46,429 nt of DNA from JABMRW01 sp964396965 (GCA_964396965.1 CAYNGD010000013.1:1-46429); one strand, 5' to 3'; counted from the stretch's first letter, positions 24,495-32,970 are shown. The notes: generated by a model not told the origin, from the letters alone. Translations and numbers: made by a program.

Positions 24495-25253
24495 ATGAAT
24501 GATAATATCGCAGGTCTAGTAGAGAGGATGCTGGCTGGTTCGGAAACTTGCCTTGCCAGGCTCATCACCCTTTTAGAAAATGATAGTTCAGCTCTTAATA
24601 AGATAATGGAAATTATCCATCCTTATACAGGCAAAGCGTACTCCATTGGGGTTACAGGTGCTCCTGGCGTAGGCAAGAGTACCCTGACGAACGCTCTGGC
24701 AGAAGTAGCTAGGAGCAGAGGGGCATCAGTGGGGATTGTAGCTGCAGACCCAAGTAGTATGCTACACGGTGGAGCTCTACTAGGTGACCGAATAAGGATG
24801 CGACAGCATTACTTAGACAACAAAGTATTTATTCGTAGCATGGCGACTCGGGGTAACCAGGGTGGATTGCCGAAAAATATCAGTGGTGTAGTTAAGCTAC
24901 TTGATGCTTATGGCAAAGACATCATTATTTTGGAAACCGTGGGGGTAGGACAAGCAGAAATGGGCATTGCCGGAGTAGCTGATATTATCGTGCTCGTTCT
25001 TTCACCTAGCTCTGGGGACAGCATCCAGTTTATGAAAGCAGGTGTCATAGAAATTGCGGATGTGATTGTAGTTAATAAAGCAGACCAAGGTAACACTGAG
25101 AATCTAGCCTCAGAACTGAAAAGTGTATTGTCTAGGCCCGATACACCCCCTCCCGCAATTCTAGTCACCGAAGCAATTAATAATGTAGGTATTAAAGAAC
25201 TTTACGATGAATTAGAGAAAATAAGAGACAAAACTAAAGGGGTTAGACGTTAA
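24495..25253 (+). CDS. meaB: MeaB/ArgK-type G3E GTPase, mutase chaperone
   Basis: GTPase that loads and protects adenosylcobalamin on its partner mutase. 252 aa from the ATG at 24495; an in-frame ATG at 24465 would add ten residues. Motifs: Walker A GAPGVGKST (55-63), ADPSS (84-88) with GGALLGDRIRM, ETVGVGQ (147-153) and NKAD (194-197). The protein stops soon after ELYDELEKIRDK, whereas family members usually go on for another helical arm used in dimerisation, so the C-terminus is short. Its neighbour upstream is the B12 subunit; downstream is an insertion-sequence remnant beginning 4 bases after the stop, which may have clipped the gene. Confidence 0.88.
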   Translation: MNDNIAGLVERMLAGSETCLARLITLLENDSSALNKIMEIIHPYTGKAYSIGVTGAPGVGKSTLTNALAEVARSRGASVGIVAADPSSMLHGGALLGDRIRMRQHYLDNKVFIRSMATRGNQGGLPKNISGVVKLLDAYGKDIIILETVGVGQAEMGIAGVADIIVLVLSPSSGDSIQFMKAGVIEIADVIVVNKADQGNTENLASELKSVLSRPDTPPPAILVTEAINNVGIKELYDELEKIRDKTKGVRR

Positions 25254-25256
25254 GAG

Positions 25257-25528
25257 TCAAAATGCGCTCTGCCCCTGGTTTCTATGGGAAGCTTCTTTGG
25301 GGATGGCATTATCGAGACTTAGGTCTGCTACAGCTTCTTTGAACGGTAGTTTTCTTGTTCTAGTCCTTTAAGCCGACGAGCCTAGTCTATTCTCATGCTG
25401 CCGCACTCTTTTCATGAACTGTAGTAGGCGTGGGCACTTACCCCGATCTTCTTGCTGATTACGGCAACTGTTCCCCCCTGGCCTAAGAGAATTTCCGTAA
25501 TTTTGCCTATTGACAAAGTTGGTATCAT
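25257..25528 (-). pseudogene. Degraded IS3-family transposase orfA
   Basis: Reading leftward: a family-like IGKI...LLGQGGTVAVISKKIGVS, then AYYSS, an in-frame stop, KECGSMRID, a second stop, ARRLKGLEQENYRSKKL, then a one-base frameshift into VADLSLDNAIPKEA and a final stop at 25257. These blocks are the conserved order of IS3-type OrfA (helix-turn-helix, YYRWRKEYGGMR-like and LEQEN-like leucine zipper). Two stops and a frameshift mean it is dead, and no orfB follows. No terminal inverted repeats were recognised. The promoter of the TetR gene overlaps its 5' end. Confidence 0.8.
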
Positions 25529-25538
25529 GTGGTAAATA
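25510..25538 (+). promoter_or_regulatory. Promoter of the TetR-family regulator
   Basis: TTGACA (25510-25515), a 17-base spacer and TAAATA (25533-25538). It lies inside the 5' end of the dead transposase gene on the other strand. Two bases after the -10 comes the palindromic operator, so binding would block transcription start. Confidence 0.6.
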
Positions 25539-25540
25539 AA

Positions 25541-25560
25541 GTAAACAAACGTTTGTTCAC
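25541..25560 (+). promoter_or_regulatory. Palindromic operator, probably for the adjacent TetR protein
   Basis: GTAAACAAACGTTTGTTCAC is a 20-base palindrome with one mismatched pair (third position), centred on ACGT. Size and place, directly downstream of the -10 and 70 bases before the regulator gene, are typical of TetR autorepression. No second copy was noticed elsewhere in the window. Confidence 0.65.
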
Positions 25561-25629
25561 TTTGTGAACCGATTAACCGATTGTTTGGTATCATATCGCC
25601 ATTAGACAACCTTAAGGAGGAGTACGAAA

Positions 25630-26205
25630 ATCCGAGATACCATCCTAAAAGAAGCAAGAAGACTTTTCCACTTTAAAGGGTTTGTTGGAACTAGCATCAG
25701 AGATATCGCTAGGGCTTGTGGTTGTACTCCAGGCAACATCTACAGCCACTTCCGTAGCAAAGAGGATATCTTTTACCAGGCGCTCTTGGATGAGATGACT
25801 AGGTTTATTGATGCGATCAAGGTGCTAGAGAATGACTCTAATACCAGCGCGGCTGAGCAGCTAAGAAGCTTAATCCGCATCCATATGGAACAAACGGTAG
25901 GCGTACCAAAAGGGCAGAATCTATATTTTGAAATGGAAATGCGTTATCTCTCTGCTTCCCATAGAGCTGAAATCGTTCAATTGCGCAATATCTATGACAA
26001 GATCTTAAGAAAAATCATACGCCGCGGTATCAAAGACGGTATCTTTGCAGAAGTGAATGAGAAACTCGTTAACTATGCTATCGCTTCAACAATTATACGA
26101 TGTAGGTTGTGGTACTCACCAACGGGAGAGTCGTCCTTAAATAAGACAGCTGATGGCATATATGAGTTGTTTCTTAATGGATTGCTCGCGAGGTCCAAGG
26201 ACTAG
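25630..26205 (+). CDS. TetR/AcrR-family transcriptional regulator with apparent ATC start
   Basis: About 191 aa. The N-terminal HTH is complete and typical: RDTILKEARRLF, FVGTSIRDIARACGCTPGNI and YSHFRSKEDIFYQALL. The C-terminal ligand domain has no known signature. Between an in-frame TAG at 25603 and the HTH there is no ATG, GTG or TTG. A perfect AAGGAGG (25614-25620) is nine bases ahead of an ATC at 25630, exactly where the family methionine would stand, so ATC is the apparent start; a TTG at 25786 would discard the DNA-binding domain. It probably controls the catabolic genes to its right. Confidence 0.82.
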   Translation: MRDTILKEARRLFHFKGFVGTSIRDIARACGCTPGNIYSHFRSKEDIFYQALLDEMTRFIDAIKVLENDSNTSAAEQLRSLIRIHMEQTVGVPKGQNLYFEMEMRYLSASHRAEIVQLRNIYDKILRKIIRRGIKDGIFAEVNEKLVNYAIASTIIRCRLWYSPTGESSLNKTADGIYELFLNGLLARSKD

Positions 26206-26288
26206 CAAGTGGGAAAAGTAAATTATTAACCTTCTATCGCTAAACATCAATTAGTGATTGTGATTAATTACTTTGGTAGGTTGAACTG

Positions 26289-26690
26289 GTGGGAGCAGCC
26301 ATAAAGATTAACATTGATTATGAAAAGTGCAGCGGTTGCAGAATCTGTCAGCAAATCTGCACATTTTTCCATTACCAAGAGTTTAACCCAAAAAGGGCGA
26401 GAGTCAAGGTTGTTCAGGCGAGGAGTAACGGGCTTTTCATACCTAAGACCTGCAATCAGTGCAAAGAGTGCATTGTCCTCTGCCCTGAAGAGGCCATATA
26501 TTGGGATAGCGAACTAGGCACCATAGGAGTCGATGCTGACAACTGTAGTGGCTGCGGCATATGTGTTGATAACTGCGAACAAATGGCAATATCCATTGAC
26601 CCTGTTACCGGAAAAGCTAATATTTGCGACCTATGCGCCGGAGCACCACGATGTGTAGAGTGGTGTCCAGAAGGAGTGCTCCACTACTAA
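26289..26690 (+). CDS. Polyferredoxin with four [4Fe-4S] motifs, AOR electron carrier
   Basis: 133 aa. Four cysteine sets are visible: CSGCRICQQIC, CNQCKECIVLCP, CSGCGICVDNC and CDLCAGAPRCVEWCP, enough for four [4Fe-4S] clusters. Size and cluster number resemble AorA, the small electron-transfer subunit of aldehyde oxidoreductase from Aromatoleum, and the next two genes encode AOR catalytic subunits. GTG start with a weak GGTAGG ahead. Confidence 0.85.
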   Translation: MGAAIKINIDYEKCSGCRICQQICTFFHYQEFNPKRARVKVVQARSNGLFIPKTCNQCKECIVLCPEEAIYWDSELGTIGVDADNCSGCGICVDNCEQMAISIDPVTGKANICDLCAGAPRCVEWCPEGVLHY

Positions 26691-26751
26691 TGATAGAGCA
26701 TTTTCATATCCATCGCTTCGCAACGAACCGATTAGTAAAAAGAGGTTCAAT

Positions 26752-28677
26752 ATGATAGCAGGGGACGGCTGGATGGGAACGATCCTCAGGGTGGACCTCT
26801 CTAAAAGGCAAACCTGGAAGGAACCGCTCACGGCGGATTTAGCTCACAACTTTGTTGGCGGTAGAGGTATTAACTCTAAAATATTGTATGACGAAACCGA
26901 CCCACATACTGAACCCCTGTCACCCGATAATCGGCTTATTGTCGGCACTGGACCAGTTACCGGTACACTTGGTCCGTCAGCCGGGAGATTCACGGTTACA
27001 GCAAAATCACCATTAACCGGTCTCTTGGGTGATGGCAACGGGGGGGGCGATTTTGCAGCCGAGCTCAAGTTTGCCGGATATGACCATATCGTAATACAGG
27101 GTAGAGCTGAAAGTCCGGTTTACATTTGGATCAACGACGACGAGGTAACCGTGCGAGATGCCCGTCACCTGTGGGGTAAAAATACATGGGAAACTGAAGA
27201 GATAATAAGGAGCGAACTTAGGGATCCATATATTAAGACGCTATGTATTGGACAAGCTGGCGAAAACCTAGTTAGGCTGGCATGCCCTATTGCCAGCGGT
27301 GACCGAGCCCCCGGACGAACTGGCACAGGTGCGGTAATGGGGTCAAAAAACCTCAAGGCAATAGCAGTAAGGGGATCTAAGTCAGTTAAAATAGCCCATC
27401 CCGAGGCGTACCTGAAAATTGTCCAAAGATGGTACGATGATATGCGCGCTCAGCCCATGTACGCCACTATGAAGAAATTAGGGACTTCTCATCTGGTAAA
27501 ATTTTTTAACTTGTTTTATGGTTTGGGAATCAGGAATCAGCAGGAGGTTAATTTACCTGAGGAAGTGCTGGGTCCTCTTTATGGAGAGAATTTTGTACCA
27601 AGGTATGGGACTAGGCATGTGTCATGCTTTTCCTGTCCCACCTCCTGCAGCAACCTTTGTCTCGTCAAAGAAGGTCCCTACGCTGGAGAAAAGGGGAGGA
27701 AGCCGGAATTCGGAAGCATATCTGGGCTGGGGTCTTTAGTTGGTGCTTGCGATGATTTTGCCTTCGTTCTCAAGGCTACAAATTTGGCGGATCAATACGG
27801 CCTAGATACGATTGAGACCGGGGCAGCCATTGCGGCGGCGATGAATTGGTATCAGGAGGGGATTATAAGCCAGCAGGATACCGACGGATTAGAACTCGAA
27901 TGGGGGAACCAAAAAGCAATTATTGAGTTGCTGCGTAAAATAGCCTATAAAGAAGGATTTGGTGACATCTTAGCGGAAGGGCCGCTGAAAGCAGCCAAAA
28001 AGATAGGCGGGGATGCCGAAAGATATGTCCATCACTCCAAGGGAATGGGGATGAGCACTACCCGCGTGGCATTTCTTCTTGGCTCAGTATTAGCCCTGTC
28101 CATGTCACCCCGGGGCTTCGACCATCTAAGAGGCCTTCCTCAGGGAGCAATGATACCGAGGGATATAAAAACAGACTTTCCGATCATACTGGACACCGAT
28201 TATGACCCTCTGTGGGCACAGGTAGTGATAAATTCAGAGCGTGTCTGTACTGCCGCTGATATGTTAGAGTTATGCAAGTTTAATACAGAATGGGAAATAG
28301 GCCGCTCGTTTGGTATTGCCAGAATGGCTAGGCTTCTGACGGCAATCACTGGCGTTGACTTCGGCGAGGAACTATTGACCCAGGCCTGTGACCGCGTTTC
28401 TAGCCTGGAAAAGGCTTATATAGTTAGAGAGGGTGAAAGGCGTGAGGATGATAACCCTCCACATGACTATTTTGAGAAAGCCGTCTGGGATGGACCGAAC
28501 AAGGGATGGCAGCTTGATAAGCGTAAGTTTGAAGAGGTAAAGGACCACTACTATGAACTTAAGGGCTGGGATAAAAATACAGCAGCTCCGACGAGAAAAA
28601 AGCTGGAAGAGCTTGGCCTGAAATATGTGGCGGATGAGATGGAACGACTCGGTGTCTATGAGGGGGGCGAAGTGTAA
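26752..28677 (+). CDS. Tungsten aldehyde:ferredoxin oxidoreductase (first copy)
   Basis: 641 aa, full length. Interconverts an aldehyde and its carboxylic acid with low-potential ferredoxin. The N-terminal tungstopterin domain starts ILRVDLSKRQTW and has the GGRG motif (residues 46-49) and TGTGAVMGSKNLKAIAV. The [4Fe-4S] ligands are Cys292, Cys295, Cys299 (CFSCPTSC) and Cys508 (LELCKF). Follows the polyferredoxin by 61 bases. The true substrate cannot be read from sequence; cofactor metal is inferred from the family. Confidence 0.9.
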   Translation: MIAGDGWMGTILRVDLSKRQTWKEPLTADLAHNFVGGRGINSKILYDETDPHTEPLSPDNRLIVGTGPVTGTLGPSAGRFTVTAKSPLTGLLGDGNGGGDFAAELKFAGYDHIVIQGRAESPVYIWINDDEVTVRDARHLWGKNTWETEEIIRSELRDPYIKTLCIGQAGENLVRLACPIASGDRAPGRTGTGAVMGSKNLKAIAVRGSKSVKIAHPEAYLKIVQRWYDDMRAQPMYATMKKLGTSHLVKFFNLFYGLGIRNQQEVNLPEEVLGPLYGENFVPRYGTRHVSCFSCPTSCSNLCLVKEGPYAGEKGRKPEFGSISGLGSLVGACDDFAFVLKATNLADQYGLDTIETGAAIAAAMNWYQEGIISQQDTDGLELEWGNQKAIIELLRKIAYKEGFGDILAEGPLKAAKKIGGDAERYVHHSKGMGMSTTRVAFLLGSVLALSMSPRGFDHLRGLPQGAMIPRDIKTDFPIILDTDYDPLWAQVVINSERVCTAADMLELCKFNTEWEIGRSFGIARMARLLTAITGVDFGEELLTQACDRVSSLEKAYIVREGERREDDNPPHDYFEKAVWDGPNKGWQLDKRKFEEVKDHYYELKGWDKNTAAPTRKKLEELGLKYVADEMERLGVYEGGEV

Positions 28678-28728
28678 TACCAGCACAGAGCAAAGCTTAT
28701 TAGCAAATTAACAATTAGGGGGAATATT

Positions 28729-30633
28729 ATGACAGTTAAGGATGTGAAGAGAAATTTGCCAGGTTATAAGGGTGGCTATGTGGGTAAAATTTTAAAAGTA
28801 AACCTCTCCACGGGCGATATAGATGAAGAAGGTTTGCCGAGCGATGAAGTTTTAAGGAAATACATGGGGGGCTGGGGATTAGGTATGAGATACCTCTATG
28901 ATTCGATGCCACCGGGTTATAGTGCTGCAGATCCACAGAATCCTCTAGTCTTCATGACCGGCCCCTTAACCGGTCTCCGTTTACCAGGAGCCAACAATAT
29001 TACCCTCGTCACCAAGAATTTTAACACTGGGTATACAGCGAGCCGCTCTCACACTCACGGTAGTTTTGGTACACTAATCAAAGCTGCTGGTTACGATGGC
29101 CTTATTATTACTGGCAAGTCAGATAAACCGGTTTACCTTTGGATCCACGACGGCAGTGCTGAACTCCGTGATGCCAGCCACCTATGGGGACAAAAGGATA
29201 GCCATGAAACAGCGGACGTCATAAAGGAGGAACTAGGGAATTCTAAAATTAGTGTTGCCGCTATTGGGCCGGCTGGAGAGAACCTATGCGCTGGCAGCAT
29301 GATTTGCAACGACGAAAACCATGCTTTCTCACACTGCGGTGTGGGCGCTATTATGGGTGCCAAGAATTTGAAAGCCATCGCTGTGTTTGGTAATAAGCCG
29401 ATCCCGGTAGTAGACCCCGAGAGAGTGGCTTCCATGAGGAAAGAATGGATAAGGAGAATGCAGATCCCTGGACACTTTGGCTGGTACCAATCCAAAAATA
29501 ATGCGATCAAAAAGAAGGATTATCGTGAGAGGGCGTCATGGTTCGGTTTTTGCGGCAAGAATTTACTTGTAAATGAGCTAAAAGAATTTGGCCTTGGTCT
29601 CAGTCAGCAAGAATGGATCAATAAACCCTGTCCCAGGTGCCCACTAAATTGCTCCGCTGATATAAGGATAACCACTGGCCCGCATAAAGGCTATTTGGCA
29701 ACTCCAGGACCAGGAGGTGAGCCTATGGAAGGAGCAGGCGCAATACTGGGTATCACGGAGCCGGGTACGTACATTTACCTGAATGACCTTTATGACCGTT
29801 TTGGCATCGAATGTAGCGAGGTCGGCTGCACCATGGCTATGGCGATAGAAGCCTACGAAAGGGGTCTCATTACGAAGGAGGATACTGATGGTCTGGAGCT
29901 GGAGTGGGGTGATGGAAAGGTAGCAGAGGCCTTGTTGAAAAAGATTGTTTACCGGGAGGGGTTTGGCGATATCCTCGCTCGCGGTATCAAGAGAGCAGCG
30001 GAACATATTGGTGGGGATGCTCCAGACTTCGCTGTCAACATCAAGGGCACAGGTATGAATCTTCACGATTGGAGATCAGCTTGGGGAACATTGTTTAGCC
30101 AGATAGTAGGAGGTGGAATCAGTTGGCCGGCAACCAGTGTCGACGTCCATAGTGTAGAGCCAGACATCGGTTATCCTGAACAAACTGGCCCCTTTGATTG
30201 GGCCGCAAAACCCTTGGAAGCGGCAAAAGCCGGCATGATAAAATCTATGAACGACAGCAGCGGGCTCTGTATGCTTGTTACTTGGGGCATTCAAGGTGTT
30301 TTCCAGCTCACCGCTGATAGTATCAACGCTGCTACTGGCTGGAACGTTACCCGAGATGAGCTGATTGAGGCTGGGCAGAGGGCTATGCAATTGGAGCGCG
30401 CGTTTAATGTGAGACATGGGCTCGAACCAGCAGATGATTGGACCGTCTCAGCAAGGTTGATTGACCCGCCTAATGATGGCCCAGCAAAAGGCATGTCAAT
30501 TAAGCCGCATCTGGTTGGCATGGTCAAGGAATATTACAGGCTCATGGGCTGGGATGAGAAAACCGGGAAACCATCTAGAGCCACTCTTGAAAGATTAGGG
30601 CTTGATGATGTGGTGAAGGACCTTTGGGAATAG
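28729..30633 (+). CDS. Tungsten aldehyde:ferredoxin oxidoreductase (second, divergent copy)
   Basis: 634 aa, full length, clearly a distant paralogue of the preceding gene and not a recent duplicate. Has KILKVNLSTGDI, GVGAIMGAKNLKAIAV and cluster ligands Cys301, Cys304, Cys308 (CPRCPLNC) and Cys514 (SGLCML). The usual GGRG of the pterin domain is GGWG here (residues 47-50), a change at a conserved arginine. An AOR pair may act on different aldehydes, or the second may be a partner in an oligomer. Strong AGGGGG ribosome binding site. Confidence 0.88.
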   Translation: MTVKDVKRNLPGYKGGYVGKILKVNLSTGDIDEEGLPSDEVLRKYMGGWGLGMRYLYDSMPPGYSAADPQNPLVFMTGPLTGLRLPGANNITLVTKNFNTGYTASRSHTHGSFGTLIKAAGYDGLIITGKSDKPVYLWIHDGSAELRDASHLWGQKDSHETADVIKEELGNSKISVAAIGPAGENLCAGSMICNDENHAFSHCGVGAIMGAKNLKAIAVFGNKPIPVVDPERVASMRKEWIRRMQIPGHFGWYQSKNNAIKKKDYRERASWFGFCGKNLLVNELKEFGLGLSQQEWINKPCPRCPLNCSADIRITTGPHKGYLATPGPGGEPMEGAGAILGITEPGTYIYLNDLYDRFGIECSEVGCTMAMAIEAYERGLITKEDTDGLELEWGDGKVAEALLKKIVYREGFGDILARGIKRAAEHIGGDAPDFAVNIKGTGMNLHDWRSAWGTLFSQIVGGGISWPATSVDVHSVEPDIGYPEQTGPFDWAAKPLEAAKAGMIKSMNDSSGLCMLVTWGIQGVFQLTADSINAATGWNVTRDELIEAGQRAMQLERAFNVRHGLEPADDWTVSARLIDPPNDGPAKGMSIKPHLVGMVKEYYRLMGWDEKTGKPSRATLERLGLDDVVKDLWE

Positions 30634-30699
30634 AGACTTCGGGGAGAGGCTGTTGTTTCACATGCTCCGAATAGAAAAGTAGATATGCGAAAATACGAT

Positions 30700-30721
30700 A
30701 AGGAGGTTAAATAATATGTGA
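30700..30721 (+). other. Minimal start-stop element with strong ribosome binding site
   Basis: A perfect AAGGAGG (30700-30706) is followed after nine bases by ATG immediately followed by TGA. It could be a ribosome-parking element in the leader of the transporter operon or merely the relic of a lost gene start. The surrounding 160 bases carry no gene. Confidence 0.3.
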
Positions 30722-30793
30722 ACTTTTACGCAGTAAAACTTGGTAAAGCTTGCCAAAAACCTATCCTTATTAATATTGAGTAAGGAGAAACAG

Positions 30794-32032
30794 ATGAATA
30801 AGAGGTTATTCTTAATTCCGTTGGCATTACTTTTGGCCCTCAGCCTGGTGATTATCGGCTGCCCGGCTCCGCCGACAACAACCCCGCCGACAACAACCCC
30901 ACCAACGACAGCCCTACCAACGACACCAACAACCACACCACCCACGGAGTTACCACCCCTAAAAATAGGGGCCATCATACCGGTTACAGGCCCTGACCCA
31001 ACTGCCCTGGAGATCGAGCCTGGCATCAGGATGAAGCTTGACGAGGTCGGCTGGCAGGTTGCAGGCAGGCAAATACAGCTTATAGTTGAAGACGATGCAT
31101 TTGACCCAACAACTGCTGTGGAAAAGGCGAAGAAACTCGTAGAAGTTGACAAAGTGGACGCGATTTTCGGCTCACTCCTTGTCAGTTGTTCGCTGGCGGT
31201 TGATTCTTATCTCACACAATATAAGATACCTCAATTCCCTTTCGTTGAGGAGCCTCCTGATGCATTCGTTATGGGGGGCAGGAACGTGTTTAGCCTCTAC
31301 GGTACACAAAGGGGGGTTTGTCAGTACCTAGGAGCGTATGCTTATGACCAACTAGGCTACAAGACAGCCGCAGTAATACATCAGGACTTTGTAGCCGGAG
31401 AGGAACTCAGTCAAGGCTTCATTGATGGATTCGAAGCGGCAGGCGGGACGATTGTTCAGAGACAGCGGGTGCCCATAGGGACTATGGATTACGCTCCGTA
31501 CGTGACAGCTATTAAGAAAGCCGACTGTGTGGCTTTCTGGCTGCTTCCAGAAGAGGACCTGCGCTTTATGCCGTTGTACTTTAGCTCCAAACTCGGCATG
31601 CCTTTAATGCTAATGCATTGTTCTTTCCCAAATGTCATGCTACAAATGGTAGGCGACGATGCTTTGGGTATGTACAGTGTACACCGGTGGTGTCGAGATC
31701 TTGATTACCCTTTGAACGAACAATGGGTAGACGCTTTTATAAAGAAATATGGAAATGATCCTCAATATTTGGGAATTAGCGGTTACGAAATTACAAGTAT
31801 TTTTCTACAAGCAGTGGAGGCTACAGGTGGCGATACTACGCCTGATGTAATAAATAATGCCATCCGTAATGTCAAGATGGATCTACCTTCAGGCGTGACT
31901 TCCTTTAACGACGAAGGAATTGCTATTGGAGATCTGCATATCCTACAAGCTCAGAAGGTTGGGGGGACAGAAATGTGGGCGCCGATCTTCACGTATAATC
32001 AAATACCTTATATCGAAGGTATGCAGCAATAG
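30794..32032 (+). CDS. Branched-chain amino acid-type ABC transporter, substrate-binding lipoprotein
   Basis: 412 aa. An N-terminal signal (MNKRLFLIPLALLLALSLV) ends in a lipobox with Cys23 (IIGC), so the protein is a membrane-anchored lipoprotein. A Thr/Pro-rich linker (residues ~24-55) leads to a two-lobed type I periplasmic binding fold (LKIGAIIPVTGP start). The ATG at 30794 with AAGGAG is the start; the open frame before it is not. First gene of a five-gene importer. Such proteins bind amino acids, but also aromatic and other organic acids, so the ligand is open. Confidence 0.88.
   Translation: MNKRLFLIPLALLLALSLVIIGCPAPPTTTPPTTTPPTTALPTTPTTTPPTELPPLKIGAIIPVTGPDPTALEIEPGIRMKLDEVGWQVAGRQIQLIVEDDAFDPTTAVEKAKKLVEVDKVDAIFGSLLVSCSLAVDSYLTQYKIPQFPFVEEPPDAFVMGGRNVFSLYGTQRGVCQYLGAYAYDQLGYKTAAVIHQDFVAGEELSQGFIDGFEAAGGTIVQRQRVPIGTMDYAPYVTAIKKADCVAFWLLPEEDLRFMPLYFSSKLGMPLMLMHCSFPNVMLQMVGDDALGMYSVHRWCRDLDYPLNEQWVDAFIKKYGNDPQYLGISGYEITSIFLQAVEATGGDTTPDVINNAIRNVKMDLPSGVTSFNDEGIAIGDLHILQAQKVGGTEMWAPIFTYNQIPYIEGMQQ
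30866..30950 (+). repeat. Short tandem repeats encoding a Thr/Pro linker
   Basis: The bases around CCGACAACAACCCC recur several times with small changes, coding for repeated Pro-Thr-Thr units between the lipobox and the binding domain. Such a tract can expand or shrink by slippage, changing the length of the tether. Confidence 0.65.
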
Positions 32033-32064
32033 ATAAGCAAACGTAGCGTTGTGAAAGTTTAGAA

Positions 32065-32104
32065 GGCAGAGGGCAATATAGATTCGATTATATTGCCCTC
32101 TGCC
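32065..32104 (+). promoter_or_regulatory. Perfect 16-bp stem-loop between binding-protein and permease genes
   Basis: GGCAGAGGGCAATATA pairs fully with TATATTGCCCTCTGCC around an 8-base loop (GATTCGAT). It ends one base before the ribosome binding site of the permease gene. No U-run follows directly, so it is more likely an mRNA-stabilising or processing hairpin, or partial terminator, that raises the binding protein over the permease, as known for intercistronic hairpins in other importer operons. Confidence 0.75.
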
Positions 32105-32115
32105 CGGGAGTTCTT

Positions 32116-32967
32116 TTGAATACAGTTGTCGTCAGTTTCCTAAACGGAATATCTTACGGCATGATATTGTTTCTCATAGCGTGTGGCTTTTCTCTAATCT
32201 TTGGTGTTATGGGAATTCTGAACCTAGCGCATGGGGCACTATATATGCTTGGTGCATATTTCGGTTTAACTCTAGTCGGCTACGGCGTTAATTTTTTCCT
32301 GGCTGTTTTGCTGGGTGCAGTTGGTGCCGGACTGATGGGCTTACTGTTTGAGCGTCTATTCTTAGCTCGCCTCTACAAACAAATAGACGAACAGGTGTTA
32401 CTAACTTTAGGGCTCGTTTACATTTTTTCGAATGTGGTTCTATGGGTCTGGGGACCATTTGCCAAGATGGGCACTGCCCCCGTGTCTGGTTCTGTGGCAA
32501 TAGGAACTTTCTTTTTCCCAACATATCGATTGTTGCTTATTGCTGTTGGATTGGCTGTAGCTATAGGTCTATACTTTTTCCAAGAGAGGAGCCGGTATGG
32601 TGCCATTATCCGGGCGGGAATGTATGATAAACGGATGACAATGGGTTTAGGTATAAACTATGGCTTAGTTTCTAGCCTTGTGTTTATTTTGGGCGCATTT
32701 ATGGCAGGGTTAGCCGGCTTTATCGGGGCGCCAATAATAGGAGCATATCCTAGTATGAGCTTTCAAATCTTGCTTTTGGCGTTAGCCGTAATTGTTATTG
32801 GTGGCGTAGGTTCCATCCAAGGAGCACTATTAGGAGCTATACTGATAGGGCTTATTGATGCTTTCGGTAAGGCTTTCTTCCCAGATTTTGCCTTGTTTAC
32901 CATTTATCTAGCCATGATAGTAGTCTTGCTAATCAAACCTGCTGGGCTTCTCGGGAGAGCACGATAA
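32116..32967 (+). CDS. livH: Branched-chain-type ABC transporter permease (LivH family)
   Basis: 283 aa with about eight hydrophobic helices. Family features: GISYGMILFLIACGFSLIFGVMGILNLAHGALYMLGAY at the N-terminus (quoted in part) and the GGVGSIQGALLGAILIG loop that contacts the ATPases. TTG start behind CGGGAG. The partner permease follows 3 bases later. Confidence 0.9.
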   Translation: MNTVVVSFLNGISYGMILFLIACGFSLIFGVMGILNLAHGALYMLGAYFGLTLVGYGVNFFLAVLLGAVGAGLMGLLFERLFLARLYKQIDEQVLLTLGLVYIFSNVVLWVWGPFAKMGTAPVSGSVAIGTFFFPTYRLLLIAVGLAVAIGLYFFQERSRYGAIIRAGMYDKRMTMGLGINYGLVSSLVFILGAFMAGLAGFIGAPIIGAYPSMSFQILLLALAVIVIGGVGSIQGALLGAILIGLIDAFGKAFFPDFALFTIYLAMIVVLLIKPAGLLGRAR

Positions 32968-32970
32968 CTG

